From Notolepis coatsorum (taxonomy: Eukaryota; Chordata; Actinopteri; Aulopiformes; Paralepididae): 64,000 nucleotides of DNA. Below, piece after piece: positions 53,315-63,419 of this stretch; within the stretch, counting starts at the first letter, position 1, and each line of letters opens with the position of its first letter. A program made the translations under genes and the position numbers. The stretch is from positions 71,015,548-71,079,547 of the forward strand of contig OZ020586.1 of NCBI GenBank assembly GCA_963971535.1. The letters run 5' to 3'. Below the pieces are notes generated by a model. It saw nothing but the letters and a program-made list of their open reading frames with translations. It made no database searches and was not told the origin of the DNA.

Positions 53315-54194
53315 ATGGCCATTCATCGTAGAATGCAATGGTGGAATGTTGCTACCATCATGGATGGGATGGGAGACAGTGTCTGTAATGCTCTGGTTGG
53401 CATGCATGCATACACCAGATGTGATACTTTGAGTGCCTTTGCAGGCCGTGGGAAGCTTGGAGCTTTGAGGCTTATCACAAAATCAGAGCATTTCCAAGAA
53501 GTGTTCCTTGAGCTGGGATGGTCCTGGGAATTATCCACTGACCTGTTCAAGAGGCTGCAAGCATCCACATGCAAACTGTACTCAGCACCTGCGACGACAG
53601 AGGACATCAACACAGCCCGTTACCAGCTTTTCTGGGCACCGCGTGGGGAGCTTGAATCTAGCCAGCTACCACCATGCAAGGACTGCCTCTTTATTAGGGT
53701 TGGGCATCGTTTGGATTTGAACGATTCCGGTTCCGATTCCAATTCTCCATATCGATTCCTGTTCTAAACAATTCTTGATTCCGATTATTTGAGGTGCAGG
53801 TCAAAACCGGTCACAGCTTATTTTGCAGGAGATTTTTTTTTTTTTTTTGAAAAGTTTAAAGAAATTTCATACTATTCACATTTTCAGTTGACTTGATACA
53901 GTTTAATTTGGTTGCTGTACTGTAACTACGGTATTAATTAACAAAGTGAAAAAAGAAAAAAGAAAAAAAGAAAATTTTATAATCGAAATTAAGAATCGAA
54001 ATGCAAATATGTTACTTCCGGTTCCAGAACCGGAAGTTAGGAACCGGTTCCTATTAGAACCGGTTTTCGGTGCCCAACCCTACTCTTTATGCATGCTAAC
54101 TACCAGGCTGGCATCTGGAGAGGTAGTCTCCAGCAGCATCTGCAAGTCCGAAGCCCAGTTGAACATGGCTGGTCCAGAAATGATGATGGTCAGT
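53315..54194 (+). pseudogene. TGCDT-type domain ORF, split by a MITE
   Basis: An open frame from 53315 contains VGMHAYTRCDTLSAFAGRGK, then a region with LELGWSWELSTDLF and APRGELESSQLPPCKDCLF. The HAxTGCDTxSAFxGxGK pattern is one I recall from transposon-linked proteins of fish and invertebrates; here TG is TR. The frame enters the MITE at 53695. Past it, at 54091, the frame continues correctly (MHANYQAGIWRGSL, SPVEHGW) if the MITE and one 8-bp duplication are left out. At 54195 a second MITE fragment ends it with TAG. Function unknown; probably part of the surrounding element. The start is not certain, because upstream sequence may have encoded more. Confidence 0.5.
53695..54082. mobile_element. 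hAT MITE, 388 bp, with perfect 8-bp TSD
   Basis: Ends TAGGGTTGGGCATCG and the near-complement CGGTGCCCAACCCTA; target duplication CTCTTTAT at 53687-53694 and 54083-54090. The interior has GATTCCGGTTCCGATTCC-like motifs, a T-run at 53829-53848 and inverted CTTCCGGTTCCAGAACCGGAAG near the right end. Confidence 0.92.
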
Positions 54195-54530
54195 AGGGAT
54201 GCCCCGATCGATCGGCCACCGATCGTTATCGGCCGATAATCAGTATAAATATGCAATCGGGGAATTCCGATAATTAGTCATATTTGCCGATCGCGGAAAC
54301 TGATCAAGTGGATATCTCACTCGCTTGTCTCAGACGCACAGGACCTGCAAACTGCTCCTCCTCCCTAGCCCCGCCCGTACCCGTGTAGAGTTTGTAAACA
54401 TGGAGGAGGCGGACCTCCTCTGCTGAGTCTAGATAGTGCATTCGACCTGAGCTAACGTTAGCTACCTAGCTATCGTTACTGTTTAAACAAAATTACCCAG
54501 TCAAATTACGTCACATCGCTTGCACCCGCC
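54195..54530. mobile_element. hAT MITE fragment, same family as 2248-3435, inverted
   Basis: Starts TAGGGATGCCCCGATCGATC and continues with TATCGGCCGATAATCAGTAT, matching the complement of about 3360-3435. The opposite end (GATCGGGGCATCCCTA) is not found to the right, so the copy is truncated or rearranged. Confidence 0.7.
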
Positions 54531-55093
54531 CTGCTGTTCTTAGCACCAATCGGCAAGCGCGTATTCATTTTTTACTTCCGCCATTGGAGAGCTCAATGAC
54601 AACAACAATGGCAGCGGTAGCTCGCCGCGGCCGACGTTTAGCTTTTAGCTCCACAGAATGACTAAACGACTGGAGGCATAATGATTTTACTGCAACGGAT
54701 GTTATAATAAAAGCCTTTCCATACATCTGTCTGATTGAAAACGTTATTAACAGACCGCAGAATGGGCACAACTGAGTCAGCACGGGCTGAGATATGAACG
54801 ACTAATGCTTGCTATATCTAGGTCGACCTCGGTCGTTGCTATGTAAATACGCTGATGTTATTGAAAGTCTATATAACGTTAATGCCACAAAACGAATGCC
54901 TTTGTTATCATAAGTAGTAACTTTTGATGCAGTAATGTGTGTGTGGGGCGGCGCTGTTCAAAAGTGTCAACGTGTGGACCAGATTGACGCGACACAAGCC
55001 TCTTGGGCAAAACATCACGATATCCACGATACGTTTAAAAAGTGTATCGTTAATGAACTGTACCCGATATTTATATAATATCGTCACAGCCCT
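54531..55093. mobile_element. Unresolved MITE-like sequence ending in a hAT terminal repeat
   Basis: The right end reads ATATCGTCACAGCCCTA (ending about 55094), a hAT-type terminus whose partner is not visible. The segment near 54875-54905 (AACGTTAATGCCACAAAACG, AATGCCTTTGTT) recurs inverted near 63470 and 63630. Confidence 0.4.
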
Positions 55094-56354
55094 AGCTCGA
55101 ATTGCTTTTTGCCCTAAACATAAATAATAACGTCTGTAGTTATACTGTACATCTGGAACTTAATGAAAGGCAAGACTTGTGAGATTTCAAATATGGTTTC
55201 TAAAATAATGAAGATATTAGCCAATTACTCTACTGTGAATAGATAGATACACAACAAAAAAATATAATTTGGATTTCCACCTATGCAGAATTTAAAGGAA
55301 GACGGTTGTAGCAGCCTCAGATTTGATCTGGGCAACCAATAATACCATTGTTTCTGATTTAGGCAGCCTGAGTGTTGTGAAGGATCAGATTAAACCGAAT
55401 ATGTATATTTATTTATGTATATATATTTAATTGTATTTGTATATCGTTTGATATCCCCTGTATATTCCTTGTACAATATGCATTGAATATCCCTTTAGTC
55501 TACTAAACAGCCCATAATAGTTTCATTCTACCATTGGACGAGAACCTGGCGCCAGGTTGCCATACCCCTAGGTCCAAGTTCAATCGTGCCGCCTAACATG
55601 TCGTGGCAAGCCCCGGTTCCGCGCAGGAATATGTCGGGCGAAATACGAATGGTACTATTTGTTCATAGCGCATATATATATGGCGCAAGTAAAGTAGAAC
55701 TTTCCTTTTTAGTCCAGTTCTTTACCCTCCAACAGAGTGACAGACGCAAAGCCTCCCCACGACGCACGTGTGGTGTAGTAAGGCCTACTTGGCCCCAGAA
55801 TAGGCATTGAGATATCGTGTAGATTAATAGTTGAATAGTCATAGTTTGGCACTATACCGTCGAGTTTCAAGTTTCAAGTTCAAGTTTCAAGTTTCTTTAA
55901 TAGTTGTCATACAGAAGTACAGAATACTTTTGTACAAAATGCTTCTTACTGTTGCGCTCCAGAGACTGTGCATGACAAGGTAAGTATGAAATAAAAACAT
56001 AGTAAAAATTAGAAGTAAAAAAAGAGGTCACAGTGTTCAGTTTAGACATATGTACAATGTTCGTAGACGTAGTTACCATACAATATACAATACTGTGCAG
56101 TGTACTAATATACAATACTATATAGTGCAAGGCATAAATGGACGAGGTGCAGTTTAGGTACAATTCACAGTAGGTGTACGAGTTGTAGTGCAAATCCTTT
56201 ATCAATAAATATAAAGTGTAAGTGTGTTTGTGTGATCTAAAGTGTGGAGAGTGGGTGCTGCAGTGTGTTGTTGTTTGAGTGAGTGTGTGCGTGTGGGTGT
56301 GTGTGCTGTGTGCATTTGATGGTTGTTGCATAGTGATTATTGTTCGTTTAGCGA

Positions 56355-57749
56355 TTATTGTTCGTTTAGCAGCCTGATGGCCTGGGGATAGAAGCTCCTT
56401 CTGAGTCTTTCTGTGCTCGCCATAAGACTCCGGTATCGCTTGCCTGACGGCAGCAGTTCAAAGAGGCAGTTGTTCGGGTGGCTCGAGTCCTTAATAATTC
56501 TCTTAGCCTTCCCCTTGCACCGCTTGTTGTAAATGTTCTGGAGGGTGGGAAGCCCCCCTCTAATTGTGCGTTCGGCTGAACGTGTCACTCTTTGTAGTCT
56601 GCTACGGTCTTGTGCAGTGCTATTCCCAAACCAGGAGGTGATGTTGCCGGTCAGGATGCTCTCTATTGTACATGAGTAGAAGTTCCTAAGGATCTTCTGA
56701 CTGACTTGGAACTTCCTTAGGCGCCTGAGGAAGTAGAGGCGTTGTCGTGCCTTCTTCACAACACTGTCAATGTGTGTGGTCCATGTCAAGTCCTCGGATA
56801 TGTGGGCTCCGAGGTACTTGAAACTGTTCACTCTCTCAACTGGTGCCCCGTCGATGCTGAGGGGGCTGTAGTCCTTGACCCCCGACCTCCTGAAGTCCAC
56901 AATCATCTCTTTTGTTTTGCTGACGTTCAGGGAGAGGCAGTTCTCCTGACACCACTGTGACAGGTTCTCTACCTCTTCCAGGTAGGCCCTTTCGTCGTTG
57001 GCAGAGATCAGGCCCACCACTACTGTGTCATCAGCAAATTTGATGATGGTGTTGTTGTTCCGCTGTGCTACGCAGTCATGTGTGTACAGGGAGTAGAGGA
57101 GGGGGCTCAGAACACAGCCCTGGGGGGCCCCTATGTTGAGCGTGATGGATGAGGAGGTGCAGTTGCCGGCTCTTACCACCTGGGGTCTGCCCGTCAGGAA
57201 GTCCAGGACCCACTGGCACAGGTCATAGTTCAAGCCCAGGTCCCTGAGCTTGGCTATGAGTTTGGAGGGGACTATGGTATTGAATGCTGAGCTGTAGTCG
57301 ATGAACAGCATTCTCACATAGTTCCCCTGCCTCTTGTCCAGATGTGATGCTGCTGTGTGCAGCACATGGGCTATGGCGTCCTCCGTGGACCTGTTGGGGC
57401 GATATGCAAATTGCAGAGGGTCCAGGTTGATGGGGAGGGAGGAACAGATGTAGCCCTTCACTAGCTTCTCAAAGCACTTCATGGCTATGGAGGTGAGGGC
57501 TACAGGGCGGTAGTCGTTGAGGCAAGCGGGCGTAGATTTTTTGGGTACAGGGATGATGGTGGACTTCTTCAGACAGGTGGGGATGACGGCCTGTTCCAAG
57601 GACAGGTTGAAGATGTCAGTGAATACCGGGGCCAGTTGGTCGGCACAGACTTTTAGGACGCGGCCGGGGATGCCGTCCGGTCCTGCTGCCTTCCTGATAT
57701 CCACTTTTTTAAAGATCCGTCTCACCTCATGCTCTGGTACCCTGAACAC
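56355..57749 (-). CDS. LINE reverse transcriptase (ORF2, downstream part)
   Basis: A frame of 464 codons from 57749 to the stop at 56355-56357. Motifs in order: [40 protein letters not shown] (first catalytic Asp), [28 protein letters not shown] (catalytic FADD), then [25 protein letters not shown] and the C-terminal [15 protein letters not shown]. The product copies the element transcript at a nicked target. The ATG is internal: the true protein is fused to the endonuclease upstream, in a different frame because of the C12 run at 57768-57779 (G-run on the coding strand). Catalytic residues are intact. Confidence 0.85.
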   Translation of the reverse strand: MFRVPEHEVRRIFKKVDIRKAAGPDGIPGRVLKVCADQLAPVFTDIFNLSLEQAVIPTCLKKSTIIPVPKKSTPACLNDYRPVALTSIAMKCFEKLVKGYICSSLPINLDPLQFAYRPNRSTEDAIAHVLHTAASHLDKRQGNYVRMLFIDYSSAFNTIVPSKLIAKLRDLGLNYDLCQWVLDFLTGRPQVVRAGNCTSSSITLNIGAPQGCVLSPLLYSLYTHDCVAQRNNNTIIKFADDTVVVGLISANDERAYLEEVENLSQWCQENCLSLNVSKTKEMIVDFRRSGVKDYSPLSIDGAPVERVNSFKYLGAHISEDLTWTTHIDSVVKKARQRLYFLRRLRKFQVSQKILRNFYSCTIESILTGNITSWFGNSTAQDRSRLQRVTRSAERTIRGGLPTLQNIYNKRCKGKAKRIIKDSSHPNNCLFELLPSGKRYRSLMASTERLRRSFYPQAIRLLNEQ

Positions 57750-59272
57750 TGAGTCTCCATCAGCAGACCCCCCCCCCCCATTGCCGTGGTTTGTAGGCTG
57801 GTGTTGTTATTCACAGCCTCAAACCTCGCATAGAAGGAGTTGAGATCATTTGCTAAGGAGATGTCACTGTTCAGTTTGAGGGGGGTTCCTTTGTAGTCTG
57901 TCATTGTTCTGAGGCCCTGCCACATGCCTCTAGAGTCAGCCTGTTCAAACTGAAGTTCAACTTTATCCCTGTAACGCCGTTTTGCCTCTATTACTGCTCT
58001 CCTGACGTTGTATCTTGCCATCTTGTGTTCTTCCATGTTGCCTGTCACCAGCCCGGTGTTGTATGCTGATGTGCGCACTTTCAGAGCCTCACGGACGGAT
58101 TTGTCTACCCAGGGCTTTTGATTTGGGTAGATATTAATTTTGGTGGAGGGGATTATTACTTCTACCTGAGTACAGACATAGTCAATCACCGTTTCGGTGT
58201 ATTCGTTAATATTGGCTGTGTTATCACGGAATACACTCCATTCTGTGCTTCCCAGCACTGCTTGGAGTGACTCCACTGACGTCACGGCCCAACGCTTAAC
58301 CTCTCGCGAGACCACCGGCGTTCGCTTGAGACTCTGTCTGTACTTCGGCAAAAGAAAGATGGCGGCGTGATCGCTTTTACCGAATGGACTAAGAGCCTGT
58401 GACTTGTACCCATTCTTAAATTGCGAGTATACATGGTCTAATATGTTCTCGCCTCTGGTGGGACAGGTCACATGCTGATAGAAATTCGGCAGCACCTTTT
58501 TAAGACGCGCGCTGTTGAAATCCCCCAAGACCAAAATGGCAGCGTCAACATTAGCTGCCTGGAGTTTGTTTACCTCGTCGTGAAGTTTTGAAAGTGCGAC
58601 CCCAGTGTTCGCGTGTGGTGGAATGTACACTCCGATGAGGATGATGGACGTTAACTCTCTTGGGAGGAAGAAGGGTCGACATTTTATCGTGATAAACTCC
58701 AGGTCTGGGGAGCAGTGGTTAGACAGTTCCTTTGTGTTGCCTACATCGCACCACTCCTTGTTTATCATGAAGGCAATGCCGCCTCCTTTCTTCTTTAATG
58801 ACTCTTCTGCCGTCCGGTCTTTGCGGAGAACGAAGAAATGGTCTGCCGGTTCTATTGCGTGATTCGGGACATCTGGACTCAGCCAAGTTTCTGTGAAACA
58901 GAGGACGTTACAATCCCGAATGTCCCTCTGGAATTGGATCCTTGCTCTGATGTCGTCCAATTTGTTTCCTATCGATTGCACATTGGCCAACAATATGCTG
59001 GGCAATGTGGTTCTGTGTCGTTTGGACCTCAGTCTGTTCCGGACCCCGGCTCTCTTTCCTCGTCTTCGCGGCGGCTTCTTGGCGTCTTGGCCATGGCCGG
59101 CATAACAAAGGATCTCGGCGGGCCATTTCTGCTGTTCAGCGATCCGATCCAGAGAGCAATCCAAACGGTAAGTTTTTCTTAATCCAATGTCAATGATTGA
59201 CTGACGGTCATACACATATAATGCACCAACAGTTGGTGCAAATAAAACTCCTAATACTATAAAAATTAACAA
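57722..59272 (-). CDS. LINE endonuclease (ORF2, upstream part)
   Basis: A frame of 516 codons. The N-terminus is hydrophobic, then [11 protein letters not shown], and a basic [16 protein letters not shown] stretch typical of this LINE family. The APE-type endonuclease spans about residues 90-310, with [54 protein letters not shown] and GKSDHAAIF. The following linker includes [13 protein letters not shown]. The frame is correct to about residue 495, then reads through the G-run into a wrong frame (ending about 57722), where the reverse transcriptase frame takes over. The two parts are most likely one gene broken by homopolymer slippage, or by a sequencing error in that run. Confidence 0.82.
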   Translation of the reverse strand: MLIFIVLGVLFAPTVGALYVYDRQSIIDIGLRKTYRLDCSLDRIAEQQKWPAEILCYAGHGQDAKKPPRRRGKRAGVRNRLRSKRHRTTLPSILLANVQSIGNKLDDIRARIQFQRDIRDCNVLCFTETWLSPDVPNHAIEPADHFFVLRKDRTAEESLKKKGGGIAFMINKEWCDVGNTKELSNHCSPDLEFITIKCRPFFLPRELTSIILIGVYIPPHANTGVALSKLHDEVNKLQAANVDAAILVLGDFNSARLKKVLPNFYQHVTCPTRGENILDHVYSQFKNGYKSQALSPFGKSDHAAIFLLPKYRQSLKRTPVVSREVKRWAVTSVESLQAVLGSTEWSVFRDNTANINEYTETVIDYVCTQVEVIIPSTKINIYPNQKPWVDKSVREALKVRTSAYNTGLVTGNMEEHKMARYNVRRAVIEAKRRYRDKVELQFEQADSRGMWQGLRTMTDYKGTPLKLNSDISLANDLNSFYARFEAVNNNTSLQTTAMGGGGLLMETQCSGYQSMR

Positions 59273-60240
59273 AATAAAGCACAGTCTCGTCGGAGCGATC
59301 AGAAACGATCCTCCTAACCTAGAGTTGGACGTATTCTATTAAGCTAATAATAGTCTATTTATGTATGGTGCATCGTTCGGTTAGAGTTCTAAAGTTATCA
59401 GTACCCCCATCGTTCCTGACGTTATCTGGACGCTTAACCAGGCTGGTCAGACCCCTAGTGGTGATTGCATCCGAGGAGCTCCGGGCCAAGAGCGACTGGA
59501 CCTGTATAATGGATTACTCTACCCGGACGACGGCGAGCCTTCCACGGCTTGGATTATGCTTTGTGTGCTTTGATTATTCCATGGATAAAGGCCAACACTG
59601 CGGAGTGTTGGAACTACCCCCCGGAGAGGACTCCAGGTGAGACGGCGCTCGACACCAGTGAGGTCGCCTCACGTCTCTCCGTTGTGGACCGGCAGCTACC
59701 GTCCACAGAGGGTCCAGCTGTATTCGTCTGCGGTCCGAGGTTCTGTGGGCACCGTGTCCAAGACTTTGGATTCTCCCAAGACACCGTCGGCCAGATGGGA
59801 TACCGCCAGCGGCTTCTCTAACCCCCCCCTCCTACTGTCTTACAACCAGCGGGACCCCCCCCCCCCCCTTAGTGTATCCAGCTATAATCATTTAAGTACC
59901 ATCGCTATCGTTTTCCTAAATATTCCAGGTTGTATACTTACTCCCTGCGTAACCAGAGATTGGACATTCAATGTTGATTTACCTACGAATACTCATTTGC
60001 CATAAAAGTGCATATTTCATATTTCAAATCATAAATGTAATTAAGTGATCGTTGTATACACCTTTTGCTGTATTAAACCTTCGATTTGGTACATTTGTGT
60101 GGATTCGTTTCATCAGGTGGGAAAGTGTTCATCATACTTATATCTTGTACTGGGTGGCCAGAAGTTAAAGTACATGAGGTAGTGGTATTAAATATCATAT
60201 CTAACAATACAGTCAGGGAATTGTACCCCTCAGTTACAAT

Positions 60241-60257
60241 TGGTCCTTCGAGCCGGA
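60241..60257 (+). promoter_or_regulatory. Primer-binding site for tRNA-Tyr, copy 3
   Basis: The same 17 bases as copies 1 and 2, 2 bases after the LTR end. Confidence 0.88.
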
Positions 60258-60306
60258 GGGTAACTAGTGTAATATTAATATAGTGTTATTAATATAGAAA
60301 TGGCCT

Positions 60307-61872
60307 ATGATGAACACTCCACGAAACGATCCTCCTAACCTAGAACGCCCGCGGCGCAGACGACAGACACCTCAGTACTTAGAGGCTTACACTGTCAGTC
60401 AACTACCTAGCCTTCGACAAACGGTAAACGCGGTAAAAGTAGAAAGTAAAACTATGTCTGACCTTAACGACCAGGTTTCCCCGACCACAGAGGCCCTAGT
60501 AGGTCCTAATGTAACTGACCAAGCTCACGGTGGGGACCAGGAGGGAATTGACATGCCTTTACCCCCCGCCACTACCCAAGAAGTAGTCCCCGACCAGCCC
60601 CGGGAGGAAGACAACCCTACAGAGAGAGAACTCTGCACGGAAGAAGAGGAGGAGAGCGCCGAGGAACTAGAGCTCCAGGACTCCCCAACGAGTACCCCCA
60701 GGAGCGGCTCACGCAGGAGCGGCTCACCTCCACTACCGCCCTCCCCCAACGAAGCGGAGAGGATACTACAACAGGCGTTCCTCGTCAGCCTGACAGCCTC
60801 TACCGAACGCGATCGTCTCCAAGCACAGACGCTTAGCGAGCGCGAACAACTCCAAGCGCAACAACGGAGCGAAGAAGAGCGCATACGCCTGGAGATGAGA
60901 CGCCTTCAGATGGAAGAGAATATGGCAAGAGACCGAGCAGACACCCAGCGTGCCGCTGCCGGTGCCCAAAGAGACGCAGAGCGCGAACTCGCTCTCATCC
61001 AGCGCGAAGCCGAGCGCGACAGGATACAAGCCGAGCGCGACAAGCTACAAGCGCAGCTAATGGAGCAGCTGATCAAAAGGACAACTCCCTCTCCCTCCGC
61101 CAGGGGTTCAAGGAACTCGTCGAGACAACAGTCAAGGGCAGCGTCACCACAACGAGCAAGCGACCCTGAACTTGACCAACAGACTGAGTCTAGACCCCCC
61201 GCAGACCCCCTTCCCAAACCGGTCCAAGCGAGACCCAGCTACAAGGAAGGAGCGGCATACACTGCGGAGAAGCTAAATAAACGATTACAGGATCTGGAGG
61301 ATCTGATAGAGGAAGAAGAGGGAGAGGAGGAGAACCAAGCCCGACGACAGCACAGTACTCCACCGGACCAGGAGGCCCCATACAGTCCAGGCTATACCCC
61401 CGCGGCGCTGCGCTACAGACCCCCGACTCTATTCACGAGTGAGCACGACGCACGACCAGCCCCGAGGAACAGCACCTGGACCAGCGGGCCATGGTACCCT
61501 GCCAGTACCAGCCCACAGCGAGGCGCAAGAGGGGACTCGCCCAGGAGGTCTCTCCCCCAACGCTCGCCGATGTATCAGCCATCCACGGCATCATACAATG
61601 CCACACCGTCATTCCCAGACTTCGCCTATGAGAGTCGAGCACAGTACACGGAGCTCCGGATGTGCTTAGAGACAATGATGGTGGATGTCGCTGATGAACG
61701 CCACAAGTATGCAATATTACTGAAGCACCTGAAAGTACCGCGAGCGCACAATATAGCGCTAGCCTATGCTACCTCTTCGACCCCATACACAGCGGCCCTT
61801 GCAGCGCTGGATCAGAGATATGGACGTATATGGGATTACGTTGTTGGGGAAAATGTGTATGAGGTGGACTAG
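60307..61872 (+). CDS. BEL/Pao Gag N-terminal part (truncated)
   Basis: An open frame of 521 codons aligned with the first 480-490 residues of copies 1 and 2: the MNTPRNDPPN start, an acidic middle, then an Arg/Glu-rich segment (about residues 155-255) that is longer than in the other copies and built of ERDRLQAQ- and QREAERDR-like repeats suggesting a coiled coil, and the capsid-like region with RAQYTELRMCLETMM and KHLKVPRAHNIALAYATS. BEL homology ends near 61843; the last eight residues before the stop at 61870-61872 come from unrelated sequence. It lacks zinc knuckles and all enzymes. The start was chosen by alignment with copy 1, where the frame has an additional leading segment. Confidence 0.8.
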   Translation: MMNTPRNDPPNLERPRRRRQTPQYLEAYTVSQLPSLRQTVNAVKVESKTMSDLNDQVSPTTEALVGPNVTDQAHGGDQEGIDMPLPPATTQEVVPDQPREEDNPTERELCTEEEEESAEELELQDSPTSTPRSGSRRSGSPPLPPSPNEAERILQQAFLVSLTASTERDRLQAQTLSEREQLQAQQRSEEERIRLEMRRLQMEENMARDRADTQRAAAGAQRDAERELALIQREAERDRIQAERDKLQAQLMEQLIKRTTPSPSARGSRNSSRQQSRAASPQRASDPELDQQTESRPPADPLPKPVQARPSYKEGAAYTAEKLNKRLQDLEDLIEEEEGEEENQARRQHSTPPDQEAPYSPGYTPAALRYRPPTLFTSEHDARPAPRNSTWTSGPWYPASTSPQRGARGDSPRRSLPQRSPMYQPSTASYNATPSFPDFAYESRAQYTELRMCLETMMVDVADERHKYAILLKHLKVPRAHNIALAYATSSTPYTAALAALDQRYGRIWDYVVGENVYEVD

Positions 61873-62344
61873 TTTAATATAGGTCAACTAGCAGTGCTGA
61901 AAGACGGTCTGGCTGACGTTCTTAAAACAATTTAGAACAGATGGACATTTCAGTACGGCATGTTGTGTGCTGGTAATCTCGTACATTGTGTGCTTTCATA
62001 TCTTGTTATTTTCTCTCTTTCACACAGGCACAGCACACACACACAGACACACGGACACACACGTACACAGACACACACAGTCGCACAGATATACACAGGG
62101 ATTAAAGCAAAAAAAAATCTCCTGACTGAACTTTTTTTCTGGCCAAGTCATATTCTTATTTTAACCTCTACTGTATTTTTAATAGCGTTAGCGTTTTAAG
62201 GGAGCCTACTTGTAGAGCGAGCCTACTGTCCTGACTGTGACTATAGAGACCCTACTGTTGTGTGCTGGAGAGCGTGAATGCAAGTCTTGTGGCTAGCTTC
62301 TGATTGATGGCGAGCTAGCACCCCTCCCCACTTTGAACCATGAA
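61846..62344. other. No recognised gene; CA-rich stretch
   Basis: Follows the BEL truncation point. CACACACA/GACACAC repeats at about 62028-62095. The first bases TGTTGGGGAAAATG could be the start of another LTR, but I see no end for it. Confidence 0.35.
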
Positions 62345-63180
62345 CTAAATGGCTTGTTATCATACAAACAAGGGACTAAACACGTTTCGCAATTATGCCA
62401 CAACAACAATGGACAGTCTCCTCCCCACCGTTTGTATATATTTATTTACCACCCACTCACTCACCCCCTCCTAATGTACAGTCTCCTCCTCATCATATGT
62501 ATATATTTACTGTTAGGATCTCTGGGTAACAGTACTGTATATTTGCATATCGTATATGTGACAAATGTAACAGTACTATTACTATATACCTGTAAGGCAT
62601 GTATGTCCCTATGTCATAAATGTCATGATGTCATGTGTATGTTGTGTATGTCATAAATGTCACTATGAATTGAAAATGGGGGACCCTGATGATGTAAACA
62701 AGACAAACGCCTTTCTCTGGTCTACATCCCCTTAACAATTGTGTGTATTGCTACTGGATTTACAAGATCCAGAGTGAATGAATGAATGAAAACTTTATTT
62801 AATACACGAGACCCTCTTCTTGGGACCAAGTAAGGTTTTGTCGATAATCCAATGTATAGTTACAACCCCCCCCCCATCCCACCCAACCACCTCCAATGTA
62901 CAGTTTCTTCGTCAAATGTATATACTCTTTTTAGACTATTTTTGTATCACAAACAAACAATAGGCTACTGTATTTGTAAATCTGGTATGTCATAAATGTA
63001 TAGATGTAGCAGTATTGTCTATCTGTATGTCATGTGTGTCATATATGTTATGATGAACTGAAAATGGGGGACCCTGATGTAAACAAGACGAAAGTCTTTC
63101 TCTGGTCTGCATCCCCTTAACAATTGTGTGTATTGAGCTGTACTGTACCCATTCTGCAATCTGTTAATAACAATCAATCA
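62345..63180 (+). mobile_element. LINE 3' ends (two partial copies) of the 1.0-kb family
   Basis: About 62365-62755 matches the end of ORF2 and the 3' untranslated region of the LINE at 990-3480 (ACAAGGGACTAAACACGTTT, CCCCTTAACAATTGTGTG). After a small insertion, 62865-63180 holds a second run of the same untranslated region, ending ATTCTGCAATCTGTTAATAA and a short CAAT tail. No coding capacity. Confidence 0.75.
62755..62862 (-). mobile_element. Short LINE/SINE tail fragment
   Basis: A GAATGAATGAATG repeat followed by AAAACTTTATTTAATACACG, the complement of a retroelement 3' end with a CATT repeat tail, lies between two LINE 3' parts. Confidence 0.4.
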
Positions 63181-63182
63181 AT

Positions 63183-63390
63183 ATTTAACAGATTGCAGAA
63201 TGGGTACAATACAGTACAGCTCAATACACACAATTGTTAAGGGGATGCAGACCAGAGAAAGACGTTCGTCTTGTTTACATCAGGGTCCCCCGTTTTCAAT
63301 TCATAGTGACATACATGACATACAGGTATATAGTAATGTTACATTTGTGACATATATGATATGCAAATATACAGTACTGTTACCCAGAGA
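63183..63390 (-). mobile_element. LINE 3' end, inverted partner
   Basis: Complement of the same LINE 3' end, facing the copy on its left. Starts AACAGATTGCAGAATGGGTA and runs to about the CAGTACTGTTACCCAGAGAT stretch. Confidence 0.8.
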
Positions 63391-63419
63391 TCTCCCGGAC
63401 AAATGGGAGAAAGACGTTT

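Larger units (their letters stand above)
52955..55372. mobile_element. Element with long inverted repeats, probable DNA transposon
   Basis: About 52955-53215 and 55115-55372 are inverted copies of each other at moderate identity; matched blocks include CTCAGGCTGCCTAAATC, ACAATGGTATTATTGG, TTCTGCATAGG, GTATCTATTCACA and GTTCCAGATGTA, interrupted by an extra 28 or so bases at 52973-53000. Between them lie a broken ORF (53315-54194), a MITE and two MITE fragments. BEL copy 3 begins directly at the right edge. The superfamily is not assigned, and the outer ends are not confirmed by a target duplication. Confidence 0.55.
55867..59321 (-). mobile_element. Rex1/CR1-type LINE, nearly complete
   Basis: About 3.45 kb on the minus strand: 5' region (59272-59321), endonuclease frame, reverse transcriptase frame, 3' untranslated region and a TTTCAAGTTTCAAGTTCAAG tail (complement of AAACTTG repeats) at 55867-55893. 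GAGTT flanks both sides. Its 5' edge carries 22 bases matching the BEL gag start (see findings). Related fragments lie at 6820, 27702 and 32385. Confidence 0.85.
55373..60238 (+). repeat. BEL/Pao copy 3, 5' LTR, interrupted
   Basis: Starts TGTTGTGAAGG, ends CAGTTACA. The LTR sequence breaks off after CCGTCGAGTT (55866) and resumes at GAGTTGGACG (59322); GAGTT is present at both edges. Clear base differences from copies 1 and 2 across its length. Confidence 0.85.
55373..61845 (+). mobile_element. BEL/Pao copy 3, truncated, 5' LTR split by a LINE
   Basis: A diverged member of the same BEL family: 5' LTR (55373-60238, interrupted), primer-binding site and the first 512 or so codons of gag. Homology to copy 1 stops near 61843, after a GRIWDYV stretch; pol and the 3' LTR are missing. 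Without the LINE the LTR is about 1.4 kb, as in the other copies. Confidence 0.85.
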
